64,000 nucleotides of DNA from Gavia stellata. Its lineage: Eukaryota > Chordata > Aves > Gaviiformes > Gaviidae. The notes below the pieces were generated by a model that was not told the origin of the DNA, ran no database searches, and saw only the letters and a program-made list of their open reading frames with translations. The stretch covers positions 8,625,001-8,689,000 of the forward strand of contig NC_082604.1 in NCBI RefSeq assembly GCF_030936135.1. Reading direction: 5' to 3'. Both the position numbers and the translations under genes were made by a program. Shown here piece after piece: positions 1-12,839 of the stretch. Every line of letters begins with the position of its first letter. The stretch's first letter is position 1.

Positions 1-3000
1 TGTGCTTACCGACTCCCTTTGAACCCAGCCAGAAGCAGGCTCAACCTGTGGTAGGAAGGGCCTAAAACTGATTTGTTGTAGCAGAGATGTATTTGACTAG
101 AAGAAGGCAAGGATGTGCTGTATTAAGTGTTAGGCTTTCATGCTGCCTTACAGCAAGGCAAAGCTGAAAACTGTAGCCCTTTTAAAAGCAGTAATGCAAT
201 TATGTGTTTTATAAATGCTTTAAAAATCATCTGGTGAAAAACAGCCACTTCTGTTATTAGCAGCAATGCTGGGGAAGGCAGTGTAAAAGCACAAGATGGT
301 ACATTTCAAGGCTCCTCAGCACTGGGGTGAGTAAAACAACCAGAAACACCACCACCACCCCTGAGACTGGTATGCAAGTCACACGTTGGGCAGATAGCCA
401 TAAAAGCATTGTAACAGTACATTCTATCTACTAAATATGCATTGAGAAATTACAAACTTACTGCTACTATACTATTTCTCCTAGTACCACTACTAAGCAG
501 ATCTTATCTTGACGGTCTAACAACAGTGTAGCTTTTGGAAAGTTGCTACTTGTTTCTGCTGATGACTAAATGTGTGGATAGGCACAAGCTATTTGAAAGC
601 TTATTTTATGAAATCTGAGGCATAATGCACATTATAATCTGGAAAAACAGTAGTTTCATCTATATTCCTTATTTGTTCCAGCAAAGGTGCCTTTGAAAGG
701 GCTTGAAAATTGTGCTTTCCAAAGTCCATCTGGAGCCCAGGTAGTTAACAGGATTGTTTCTGCTGACTTCATGGGACTTTGATATAACAGTATATGTGAA
801 ATGGAATTTGTGTATTTCATAAGCATTAGACGCAGAATTAACTCTACAAGGAATTTGAAAAAATACACACCCTCTGTTAGACTAACAGATTATTGTTGAT
901 ATAAAGATGGAAACAGGCAGTTTTTTTTAAAAATAATCCCACAGCTCATTTCTAATCTTAGTAACATATTCTATAAACCCTGTTGTGCGAGTCATAAAGA
1001 AATCGGGATCAGAGATGTCATTTTCCAAATAATGGCTGCTTAGAAAGCTTCCATTCATATGCTACCCATGTTTTTACACAGATTTTGGCTCAAACAATGT
1101 AAACTTCATAGAATAATCAGATGTCACATAGAGGTTCAAACATCAAATAGATTTAGTAGGCACTGGGATAAGAAGAAACTTACCTTTTAGCGAGGAAAAA
1201 AAAAAGGACAAAGGAATGATGTGCAGCTTTATGGATGCTTTTCTGAAGCCTGTGGCTGGTTTGTATTCCCACAGGTTGAAGCGCTTCACCTACTCTAGTT
1301 CCAACCTACTATCGCACTGTTTGGCTTGTCTTTGCTCCAGCACAGCAGCAAGCAGGACAACAGCAGTAGGATTACTCTGTTCTAATAATGAGGTGTGTTG
1401 AGACAGATGTCTGGGGTTGCTGTCTGTAATACTGTCTACCGGGGTGCCAAATCTACACACACCCAAGCAGTAGTAGTCACATTCTGTTTAATTAAACCAC
1501 AGAGCTCAGTTTCTCAAGTGCTTCTCAAATGGAAGAATTAGAAGTGTGCATGACAGCACAGGAAAAAAGGACCATATCACTTCTGCTGACCAAGCTTATT
1601 TGAGTCATTAGGAAGGAAAACAAAAAGGCAGTTCATAAGCTAGCAATACCTCAGACAAATATAGGTTTTATGCTAGGTGTGTACGAGGTTTCCTGTTTGC
1701 CTGGTTCTTTCGCCTCTACAGGTGAAATAATGTCTCAAATACCCTCTCATGACATGGGGCATGCAGACAGGAGTTGATCGTTAATGCTGGGTGTAACTTC
1801 AATGGCTATTCTGATCTCCTCCTTCATCACCTCATACCATTTGAAAAGTCTGTAGGATAACTCTGTGGGCACGGAGGGATTCTGCTTCCTCAGAGAGACA
1901 GGACAAATGAACAGACCTGTTTGAATGTGAAACAGCTGAAATGGGCTAGGTCTTGCATTCAGATCCCAATGCAATAGTGTTCAGTTGGTCATGAGAGCTT
2001 TCCAGTTAGCTGCAATAGTTAAAAATGCATCTAAAAGTGCTGTCCAAGGGTTATCAACATCAAATGTGAAGCATTTGCATCAGAGATGGAATTTCTTAAT
2101 CTGTTTTAAAACAGGATTACACTGGTCATGGAGAACAGAATCATTTTACAATAGAATTTGGGATGCAGAAGAGTCTCTAGTCTCTGGAAAGTGGACTGAG
2201 CAAAAATCACTCTGCCAGCATTTAGGATAATGCCAACAGTAATGTAGATGTTTGCTGCATCTCAGGAGGAGATAGGATTGAAGCTTATGGGGCTCCATCA
2301 CCAGAGGGGGCTGCATACACTGGGTAGGAGTAGGTGAAACAGAGATATGTGTCCCCACATCCTGAGTGACCTCATGGTGCAGCTTTAGGCTACTCTGTGT
2401 GATACTGTATCTAAGCAGATCAGCCATGGTCACAGTTAAATGGACCAATACTTTAGGACAAATGTAATTGGTAAGACTAAGTAGGCTCAACCTACTTATC
2501 CATCCTGTCACAGAGAATGAATAAATATTTGCAAGTGTATAAATGGAATTACTTTCAGCTGCTCACAATTTAGCTTTGACCCTCCCCTTTCTGCAAAGCA
2601 GGATAGCCTAGAAGAGCCATTTGAAATCAGGCATTCATATTCACAGAGCTTACATTGACCCATTTCTGACTCAAAACATGCCTCACAGCATGAGTCTCCA
2701 AGTGTCTAAAAACATAAAGCAAAGCTACATAAATTGTTTGCCTTCACTTGGATTAACACCAGCATTTACAAGACAGGTGTCATTGCAGGTGTTTAACTAG
2801 AGGCATATGAACCAAGACAGATGCAACAGCTTATTGAAAACTTCCCTTGACTCAGCCTGAGATCTGCCTGACTTGCTCAGCTCTTGGAATGAGTTAATAG
2901 CAAGGCAAGGGAAAAGATTTGTTTTGGTGATTCAAAGATCAGCAACTTGTGCTCTTTCCCTTCAGTTCTGTGGGGAATAGGCAGAGGGTCATAGGTTAGT

Positions 3001-5534
3001 AATGTTGAGGTACATAGGCAGTGTATATGGTGGCACTGTTTGCTGACCAAAAGGGGAAGGAAATGTAATAGTGTAGCTGGTCCTCAAAGTGTTAACAAAA
3101 TAAGACCCATGCTTCACTGATCCCAAGGGCACACTGAAGTTGCTCTGACAACAGCAGTTCTGCTTTCTGGTATAATCTACTCTCACCGATACCTGGTTTT
3201 ATTTATATCACAAAGGCACTTTGTGCACAAAATGTGCTGCTGTGATGGCATTACCTGGCCACCAGATTGGGAAAGAAAGCAACCCTCAATAGAAAGTAGG
3301 TATGGGAAGAATGGTATTATTTCAGTTACATATTTAAGAGAATTTTTTCACTCTAGTTCCGTGCTCTGTTCCGCTAGAAATCAGAAAGTATGTTTAGTTT
3401 TGGGACAGGGTCTCTTTTCACTTGCTCTGATCAACAAGTTTCATTCTAGAATATATACAGTGGCATAAAGGATATGAATGAAAACTACTACCAAACTTTG
3501 GACTTTGAGATAAACAAGGTGTGTGTGCAACCCCTGAACCTTCTTAACTTCCTTTGCAATAGTTTCCAGTGTCCCCAGATGCTGAGGTTGTGAAGTTCAG
3601 CTACTGTGTTACTGAAGTTGGCCTCACAGCTGCAATACCACAACAGAGTGCATTTAGCACTCTGTGCAGTGATGCTTATTTAAGTGACTTGCTTAATTCA
3701 GGTGTGATGCCCAGTTCTGTGTCAAAACATTTTCATCTCAGAGTAGGACCAGTGTTGATCCTCTTCCCATGAGGTAGAGAAAGCTAACACATCAGGAAAA
3801 AAACCCCATAAACCAAACAACCCCCAAAAATGTTTAAGTTCCTTTTACAATTTTGTCATATCTGTTTTATAACATTACTTTAAATGAATGGAGGGCAGTT
3901 AGTGAGCCACATTTTCAGCTGTTGCAGATCTCTAACTTTGGAAGTTATGCCTAGTTCACAGTGGTGAATTTGGCCTACTTGTATTACACATAGTTGTGTA
4001 TATGAATTTGGGTACTGTTGAAGGGGGGCTTAAAAATGAAGTCACTGGAATTAATCAATCCAGTTAGGAGAATGAATATTGAAAAAAGCAGGATAATTTT
4101 ATAACTGATGCTATGGGCCCTGCAAGCTCAGGATAATTAGATTTCATGCTTCGCTTCTTGCACCTGAGCTGTTGCCTAAGGGACAGCAGAATTTCCTCTA
4201 GTGATCATAAATCCAGTCCTGGCTGGAGAATCTCTGGACAACTCACTTGACAACTTTCCCAGCGTTTTGTTTTCCTCCTTCATTGATACAGACCCTAAAA
4301 CCTTACAGACATTTTAATTTATTGTAGCCACCACTTTTGGCTCAAGAAAATCAGTTATGTGACCTTCAGAAGTAATCAGGCCTATCTTGGATCTCAGAAA
4401 CTTTCCTGTAATTCTTTTTTTCTTAAAGTAAAATAGATGTGTCTTTAAGAAAGGGTATAACTTTGGCAGAACAGTTCCTTTCTGTGAAAAACATTCATCA
4501 GTGAAGGGTTCATGCCAGCTCTGAGGAAAGCCATACTCTTGGGTGCAGTATGGAAGAATGGAAACAGCATCTGGTAGTGCTGCAAATGCAAGGCATTGGA
4601 AAAGTCTTGGAACTGGAACTCACACTTATCTAGACTGTATCCACTTCTGTGCAGGTGAATTTTTGATTTCTTATACCTGGCTTCTTGAAAGCAGAGTCAG
4701 ATTTCCTCAAATATGTGGAAACATGCAAAACACATGTTCTAGAGCAAGTCTGTTAAATCAAATCAGTGATACTCAGTATCACTTCCATGGGAGTGGCTCT
4801 CAGTCCAACCAGTTGTATTCTTCTGTCCTTTTTTGATCCGAGTCATTAATATTAAATACTGTAATTTATTTAGAAATAGAAAAAAAGGGACACTGTTGGT
4901 TCAGGGAAAAAAAGTCACATTACTCCAACATTTTCGTTATTCCCCCTATGAAGGTAGAGTAGCTTATGTGGATTAGAACAAACAATCTAAGATTTCTGTT
5001 TATTTTGCATGTTTGGAAGAATTGTGTATAGACAACTTCCATTCATTTTGCTTGGACTACTCCACAAAGAAATATGGAGGAAGTAAAGTTTGAGGCATGT
5101 ACTCCTCAACTTCCTCAGAAAAGAAAATACTCTCAGGGAGACTGAATGGGAAGAGTTTTAGAACCCCCTGCTCTTTTTAATTGATTTAAGCTAATAAGAT
5201 CTAATTTTCAGGAAGCAACCATACTAGTTTGAATCACTCACAGGCAGACATTTGTCAGTCACCATTCTTGGAGATACACTACATTAGAAAAACCACATAA
5301 AAACAAATAGGCCAGAGAAAAGGAAAGAATTAGCAAAGTTAAAATATAAAGTCAATCTTATGCTCGTGGAAGTATTTTCCTTTTATCAAGTAAAGTAGTA
5401 AACAATCCTCCCTGCCTTGTTAAAGAACAGAGGGCTGTGGTATTGCTTGTAAAAACTGTACATGAACAATGTAGCTCTAGGAAATTATGCACATCTATAA
5501 AACAGTACCTCACATCTTTCTGATCTGTTTAGTT
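1..5534. other. Non-coding stretch, no gene recognised
   Basis: AT-rich single-copy-looking sequence. The open frames are all short, show no recognisable domain, and are not joined by convincing splice signals. In mammals the neighbour upstream of PXYLP1 is SPSB4, so this could be intergenic DNA or the edge of that locus, but no SPRY or SOCS-box coding exon was seen. Confidence 0.6.
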
Positions 5535-5725
5535 TCCCTTTTATTTACCTTCTCTTAATTCATCTATGTCTTTGGGATGCAGAGACCAGAACTGCATGCT
5601 GTATTTAAGATGTGGGCAAAGCAAGGATTTATATAGCAGCAAAATGATACTTTCAAAATGTTGGGGTTTTTTTTCAAAACAAAATATTTTCCACCTTATT
5701 CCTCTTTATTCCGTTCAGAAATCAG
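5535..5725 (-). mobile_element. Old CR1/L3-like LINE fragment (3' part of ORF2), antisense
   Basis: The + strand reads 'gaccagaactgcatgctgta', then 'agatgtgggcaaagcaagga' and 'tttatatagcagcaaaatga'. This is the antisense pattern of the thumb/C-terminal part of CR1- and L3-type ORF2 (compare 'ACCAGAACTGCACACAGTA' followed by 'TTTATATAG.GGCA..ATGAT'). The copy is heavily diverged, lacks the 3' ATTCTATG end, and its limits are approximate. It is judged from remembered repeat patterns only. Confidence 0.6.
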
Positions 5726-8700
5726 AGTCATAGAAAAGCAGTTGTTCACTCAGCTTTATTTCCTCTGATTCAGATATAGGAAGCAAAAATGCATCTAAAG
5801 GTTTACTCAGATTGAATTAGGCAGCAGTTATGCCTTGTGTATTATAGGCCCTTACATCAGTAATTGGAAGGAGGAGATGAAATAGCAGCTGTATTGCTGC
5901 TGTACTTGAAGTGACTGGTTCCTCATGAGAGCCAGTGGTGAGACACATTTTCTATCTCACTATTTCCCTGCAGGACAGTCCATCTAACAGGGTATCTGGA
6001 AGACAGTAGATGCTTTTTGGTGAAAGTATATCCCATATAAACAGGATGTCTAGGTTTATGGCTGTTTTGTGGTATTGAAGTAGCATTCAGCACTCCTAGT
6101 GTAAAGAACCAGACCCTGGACAACTAAAGCTGCAAGTCATCTCTGTTTGCACAGTCTGTCTTGATGGAGCTGTGGATCAATTATCTTTCTGATCTAGGTA
6201 TAAGTAATACACTAGAAAGGAGCTTAGTACCAGCAGTTCCTGAGAAATCTGTCAGTGAATTATAACAACAAGTATTTAATTAAAAGATTAATTCAATCTC
6301 ATGGCTAGAGAAGCTCAGTGTAGGTCATCTGAATGAGCAAGAACCCCTTAAGACCAGTTTGTTCAGAGCACCACTCACAAAAACATTGGTAGGGGAATTA
6401 TTCATAAAGAGAAAGAAACCCCATTTGTTCTTATCAATGCAGGGCCTGTTGTTTAGCAGCTTCTGAAAACTGTTTGACTCTTTCAGGGGCGTAACATACA
6501 TCTTATTGTCACAGATGTGTTTTAGTTTTCCTTCACTATTACTACAGCAAAACAATTTAAATGGAAAACTATTAAGTCGGACTAAATAGGACTTCACCTC
6601 AATCCAGTCCTCCTCCTGCCTATATTGCCCACACCTAAAACTTCATTCTAACTCAGAATTCTAACTCACTCTTTTACACAGTTGACTGCCCACTGAAGAC
6701 ATGAGGGAGCATCTGTATTAGTTCCAGGCCACTTTCCACGGAGCAGAGATCAATGCATATCTCTCTCAAATAAAGTCTTACTTCATGTCCTAATTCTTGA
6801 TACAAATCTGCGAGATCAATCATGGCTTCCCTTCCTACTTTACAAAGATACTTGTTCCATATGATGACATTAATCATGGCTAACTTAATTTTTCAGGGTT
6901 TGAGTTACATCTCCACTCTGCCTACACAGGTTCCAGTAAGGATTCTACAGTTACAGACCAGTGATTTACTGAGAGTTTTCTGCAGCGATGTTTCTTCTGA
7001 AAGGATATTGGAAGTTTTACTTGAAAAACTGATGGTGCCGTTTGTACAAACTAGTAGATGTGTCCTTGTCTTTGGCCCTAAGATAGTCCTTCCAATGACT
7101 ACTATACACCGTTTTTTTGCTGTTATATATGTACAATTCTTCTATCACTTTTTCAGATGCTATACATTTATTTATGTTAGAATTCTGCCTACTGTCTTTT
7201 TTTCCAGTTTTTAGGATGGAGAAAGGAGAAGGATTGCATTTAATCTGCAGCTCTGGATTTACTTTTACATGTCCAAAATCTATGTAGAACTTCATGTATG
7301 GACAAAGAGAAACTGAAAGTTTAAGAAAGGAAATTCAGACTAATGACTAAAAGCCCTGCATTGTTTTTACATCTATTATAGAAAAGAAATGAAGAAACTA
7401 TTCAATGAGGACTCACGACTTAAGATAATGAAAAATATTTTTAGGTAGCACTGGAGGAAAAATTTCCAGGATAGCCGATATGTATTGAGTTACCAATTGT
7501 GTCACTGATTTCTTACTACTTCACTTCTATCTATAAGTATTTATTGGCCTATCTTCATCTGGGGAGAACTCTTTTTGAGGTGAAAATATAGGTGAAATCA
7601 CATTTTCACTAAAGCATTCACCTTTTGATACTGTCAAAATGCCACACATTAATGCTAATTGCAGTGGATGCAATTTGTCTCCTGAAAATTGGATTTGGAA
7701 CATGAACAACTTTATCCAGGTTTCAACATCAGCACCAAATTTCATAACTCTGATTTTCAATATTATTTGAGGCTGTTATTTTAGCGGTTTCAGTTCCCTC
7801 TTTCCTCTTACAGCAGTAGAAACTCCATGAAAGAACGGACCGTTTTAACTATCCCAAGTAAGATGTGCACAAGAACACTACTTTTAATTAACACAACCTT
7901 TTCTCAAAGTAGCTGAGTGCTTACTAAACCCTGAAAAGGCCCACTACCTTGCTGTGATGCATTTTAAAACCTTGCTGTACAGACTGGTGAACTGGAGCAT
8001 GACAAGTTAAACCAAGGCCAGAGTATACCACAGCCGGAAATAAACCAAGACTAGAAAGCAAGTTATGTTTACATTGCATAAACAAATCTTAGAAATCTGG
8101 ACTCTTAATCTGCTTGTATGCTAATTTCTGCATTTCCTTTTACTCCGTTAGGGTCCTTCAATGACAGTATTTGCAGCAGTGGTTTGGAGTGGTGTGAATT
8201 CATTCCAGTCCAGCAGAATTAAGGGCAAGAAGTGAGCTCCTCAGGGGTCCAGTGCCTCATGGTGAGCTAGATTACTTCAGCCCACTTCTCACGTGGTTTA
8301 TGTGCCTTTAGAAAACCTGGGACTGGCCTAGAAAGGTCTGTGGCCTTTTGGGATATACTGTGAGAAGAGCTCCTGCTATTCTCTTTCTATTTTGAGTTAC
8401 CTATAAAAGGATTGAGAACATTCTGGCCTTCAGCACGAGATGTTGTCTGAACATTATTCACTGCATGTGCCTTTTATAATTTAAAGCTTGCTTTTAGCTA
8501 GGCTGTTTTTTGCATCTATCTCTTAAGAAGTATGCAATATATCTTCTTACATGTGCATAGCTGGTGGGTGGATATAGATCATAGCAACAAGATGTTGCAT
8601 TCTTCCTTCCTCTTGCCATAGGTACTAAACTTTCACTGAAGAGGTATGTTTCCTCATTGCCAGTGGTGTGTGCATGGGAAGAACAGAGCTCTAAAACAGG

Positions 8701-11037
8701 GCAATTCGATTTTGTGAAGATACATTTGCAGAGGAAACATTTTAAATCACTATTCTGTGTGTTCCCAGTTCCACGTGGAATCCCAACAGCCAATTGTTTG
8801 AGTCCTTTACTGTATCAATTTATTTTAATTAGGATAGCTAGCTGTTTTAGTTATAAAAGGTTTACAAGATTTAGCTATATCTGCATCTATAAATATGTGT
8901 GTGTATTTAAAGCTTCTGTTACACAAATTCAAAAAGCAAACTTGTTTGAAAAATAGATGGTGAGTTTGCAAGAATTTTGTCTTCTGCCTTCAGGGGTTAT
9001 TACTGAACAAATAAAATGATCTTTCTTATTCTGCAACATGGTAGGTACCTCTGTTAAAAATACTCAGGATCCTGGATGACTTGTGGATGAGTTAGAAATT
9101 ATGAATACTTTATCACCTTGATGGAAGAGAGAGATAACCAAGCTGACAAGTGTTTTGGCTGCAGTATTCTTATGCCTTGTTCCTCATCCAGTTACTTATC
9201 TTCAGACCACATTGCCAAGCTCTCAGTCCCATTGTTGATTTCAACAAAACACCGTCACAGGTCACAGAATGACAAGTCAGGAAAGAACATTCTTTCCACT
9301 CCTTGTTTCTATTTATGTCTTTCCCTGTCATTCCTCTAAGCCAGTGTCTGCTCCCAGTTGCACCATCTATACTAATGGTATAGCTGGTCCTACATAGAAA
9401 GTCTATTTGTTTTATTTTTCTACTAGCTACATAAATGGGATAAGGAGCATATATAGGTATTTTAATGTCTTTATTGGGTCCTGAAGCGCTTATACAAAAC
9501 ACTGAAGCAGTCCCGTGATCTTACTTGGTTGTTAGATAGACTCAGATTATGAACTGTTTGAAGGTGGACTTCTAACTGTTCTCATTTATTTTGAATTGTG
9601 TTATTTGAAAATACAGCCTTAAATCCTTATGCTTCACTTCTCAGTCTTCATTCACATGTTCTGCTTCAGAGTTCAGTTTAACACATGAAAATTTAGGTGA
9701 AATATGTAAACAAATGGTAGGAACCAGCTGCTTTGCTTTTAGGTAAAGCAGACTCTTACTCTAGTGAGAAAGTAGATTTGCCACGGAGAGTTGTCAGTAT
9801 TGTTAAGTATTTCAGATCGCCTTGTTCCATTGCAGCTCTCAGACTGTGCTCCTTGCTATGATGGCTAAGCCCTGTCATTCTGTGGCAATTGGTCAGTTTC
9901 TAGGAAATGGCTATGAAGTCCTAGAAAGAGAAATATTGTCATTTTATGTTTGCTTTTTATTTGAAAACAAACTCAAAACTCGTCAGTGCTGGAGGTAATG
10001 TAGTGTAAAATTGCCATGTTTCATTCATTTCCTATTAAATTGTAGAAAAGCTGTTCAGTAAGGATATAACTGTGTGAGCTAATGTTTCTTTGGTTTTAAC
10101 AAGTTTCTGCAACTTGTTACTTTTTGCAGCAATTTTGAGTGCCATCTAGTATTTATCTAGAATGTTATGAAAGCAGAGATAAGTTTTCCCCAGGAACTGT
10201 ATATATGATTAATTCTGGGAATTAATATTGAAGTTATCTATCTGGAAGTGAGATGAGTCCTTTAAAAATTTTCTATCTGGGAAGGATCATCAATGCAAGA
10301 CCAGTAACAGAATGCATCTCCCAGGGCTAAGTTTACCTCTTGGCTCCATGTTGCACTTTGGGCCTGAGCGTGCTTTAGACCTGTGTGACACAGTCCTCCT
10401 GCTTGCCTTTCCTCTGGGGTGTCTGCTGGAAGAGGTGTGCTTTATCAGCAGTTTAAAACGGCAATCCACTGGAAAATGGTCTCTGGGACAGACCTGAAAA
10501 TGGCAATCCTAATGACACTTCTATCTCACAGCAAGTAGGTGGCTGATACTCCTATGTGGAAAAGACTGCACTGTAGAATAAGCAAGCTGGTGCCATTGCT
10601 TGGTGAAAGTCAGGTTGTCCAAATACTGGGGGAAAAAACCCGAAACATCTGGAGGGAGGAAAACCCCTCTCTTCATTTATCGTGGCCTTTAAGCAAATAC
10701 TTAATAGAACCATAGGGGAAAAAAAAAATCTCCTTACATCTGTGCAAATCTGAATTAGACTCATTACACTGCATTAAAAGATAGGAGATTGTGCATAGAA
10801 GATCTATTTATTCATGACCTATTGATATTTTGGGCATTAATTCATTGGCAGAGAACAAAAAATAGTGTACTAAAACTATTTTCCTGAAGTTCAGATACCA
10901 ACATACATCCCACAGGGCATTTTTCTTTATTTGTAGTTGTAGAAGTTTGTTCTAATTTGATAACTCTAGAATAATTGAAAAATGCAGACATAGGATCTCA
11001 GGCTAAAGAAGAGATTATATGGTTTCCCAAGATATAT
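5726..11037. other. Non-coding stretch, no gene recognised
   Basis: AT-rich DNA with no recognisable coding exon or repeat family. An open frame of about 130 codons on the + strand at 6,822-7,214 overlaps open frames on the other strand. It does not resemble a known protein and is treated as chance. Confidence 0.55.
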
Positions 11038-11107
11038 TACTTTTTTTTTCTGTACCACTATTAACTACACTACTTTTTTTTTTTTTTTTCTGTACCACCA
11101 TTAACTA
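11038..11107. repeat. Short tandem duplication with T runs
   Basis: Two units of the form TAC-T(n)-CTGTACCAC(T/C)ATTAACTA lie side by side. The first is at 11,038-11,067 with nine Ts, the second at 11,071-11,107 with sixteen Ts. The 18 bases after the T run differ at one position. This looks like a local slippage or duplication event. Confidence 0.85.
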
Positions 11108-11277
11108 AATAGTTAATGTCTAAATTAGCATTGTCTAAATTTTGGGGCTATACTTAATCTTTCTTTTTCCTATTTGTGTAATCCTCTTGTTTCCAGGAAA
11201 GTTTGTGTACTTTTAAAATTAATGTCTTGTACACGTTTTTTGTTACTCTTTTGTCCAGCAGTTCTATGAGAACATCT

Positions 11278-11290
11278 TGCCCTCTAGTGG
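11278..11290 (-). promoter_or_regulatory. CTCF-type binding motif
   Basis: TGCCCTCTAGTGG on the + strand is the exact reverse complement of the CTCF core CCACTAGAGGGCA (consensus CCASYAGRKGGCR). It stands alone in AT-rich DNA about 26 kb upstream of the PXYLP1 CpG island. A motif match alone does not show occupancy. Confidence 0.5.
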
Positions 11291-12091
11291 TGGAGAGAAG
11301 TAAGACCATGCTCACACCTTGTAAGAGGCGTTAAAAATATTAAAAGCAATCTGCAGTATTTAAACACTGAAAAATCAGCTGCATAGATCATCACCCTTTG
11401 TGAGCTACGCTTCAAGGGTCAGTCGCCAATGGAGTTCATGAGTTTTGAAAACGTTCTAAATAAAAGTGATTATTTTATGCAAATAATGAAAATTGGTCTA
11501 AAGTGTCCAAGCGAAGTGTTTCAGTATTCATAGTAATTTTGTTCTTTGTTGTAAAACAAAGGGAAAAGCTAATAATAACAAATGCCCTTTAACCTATTCC
11601 AGAAAGCAAACAAGCATACTACACCAGCGTTATAATCAGGCTTTAGACTGCAAAAAGAGAAGTTTAACCAAATTCTAGCCAAGAGATTTATAAAAGCTTC
11701 CTTTGAAAAGCCTCACTCTGTGAGATTAATGTGTTAATTTAGAATAATTTTAATTCAGTTAGTTGAGCTCAGAGTTCAGCTAATTTATGCTAGAATGTCT
11801 CTTACTTTACCTGCTATTTTTTAATATCTCTTCATAATCAGAGATGCATTAGAGAAACTCCAGGATTATTGATATGCTAGTTTGTCCCTGATGATGCTGT
11901 TGGCTTCCACAGCACATAGAATTCCCTTTTGCTTATCCCAAAATATTTTCAGGCTAAAACAAGTCAGAGAAATGAGTTGCTGAGCTGCTGGCAAGCTGTT
12001 GCCACTCAACGCCTCGGTAGGGCCATGCCAACATAGAGACAGGAGCTGTGTCTAGAGAGCTCTTTACAAACTGGGGGGGTGTTCCGTTTAT

Positions 12092-12201
12092 GCACAGCTG
12101 AGCACTAGCTAGTGCGTAAAGGAAAGGGTGCAGATGGAGCATTGTCGGTGCATGAAGTGGTTGCAGGGGACCACATAGGCGGTCATATAAGTAATTTCCA
12201 T
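12092..12201 (+). repeat. Diverged direct repeat, copy A
   Basis: This segment begins GCACAGCTGAGCACTAGCT and runs through GGACCACATAGG to GTAATTTCCAT. It aligns along its whole length with the segment at 12,728-12,839, at roughly 70% identity by eye, with the two ends best conserved. The copies are in the same orientation, about 636 bp apart. The family was not recognised; it could be the flanks of an old retroelement or a local duplication. Confidence 0.65.
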
Positions 12202-12727
12202 TTACAGGCTTGGCAGCTTGTTTGCTGTGCTAGGTGTCTGCCTTTTTAAGAGGTGTACAGGCTGTTAGTTCAGGACAAATTCTCTCTATCCAGCACCGGA
12301 TCCTGCTAAGCCAGCCCTCCCTAAAGAGAATCTACAAAGAAATCAGGGGCCATCTGCACAGAGCAGAGCAGATAAAACTGCAACCTTTTAAAAAAGCTGG
12401 TCGGGCGGCCCTTGCAGGAGGGGTTTTGCTTTGAATCTGGCAGGGGTTGGCAGGACACGTTGTGCTCTTCAGCCCTGTGATGTGCTATGGAGGGCACTAA
12501 CCACAGGGAGGCAGGGCAGGCAATCTTTAGTTATCGGGGAAATTTTTCAAAATGCCAAGTGTGTCTGGATTTACCACATCCTAAAAACGCAAAAGGTTGC
12601 CCCTGTTGCTATTAACAGCATATTTTGCTTGTGCATTTCAGAAAGGCACAGAAAAATGATATACACAAGTGATCAGATGTCCATTGAAGCGGTGAGAGAT
12701 GGTGTGAGGTTGCTTGATTTTTTTTAA
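12202..12727. other. Sequence between the two direct-repeat copies
   Basis: About 526 bp, somewhat richer in G+C than its surroundings, for example around 12,400-12,530. It has two modest overlapping + strand open frames (12,234-12,434 and 12,431-12,727) without recognisable domains. If the flanking repeats were terminal repeats this would be an internal region, but no protease, reverse transcriptase or primer-binding site was seen. Confidence 0.4.
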
Positions 12728-12839
12728 GCATAGCTGAACAGTAGCTGGTGTGCAAAGGAAATGACACAGATGAAACAATGGTGATGTACACTGTAGTTTT
12801 TAGGAGACCACATAAGCAGCCCCATTTAGTAATTTTCAT
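12728..12839 (+). repeat. Diverged direct repeat, copy B
   Basis: Begins GCATAGCTGAACAGTAGCT and runs through GAGACCACATAAG to GTAATTTTCAT. It is the partner of the copy at 12,092-12,201. Divergence is mostly substitutions plus a couple of small indels in the middle, so the duplication is old. Confidence 0.65.

Noticed and set aside
6674..7214. Overlapping open frames on both strands with coding-like wording
   Set aside because: Opposite-strand overlap, no splice-site pairing and no recognisable protein; best explained by chance.
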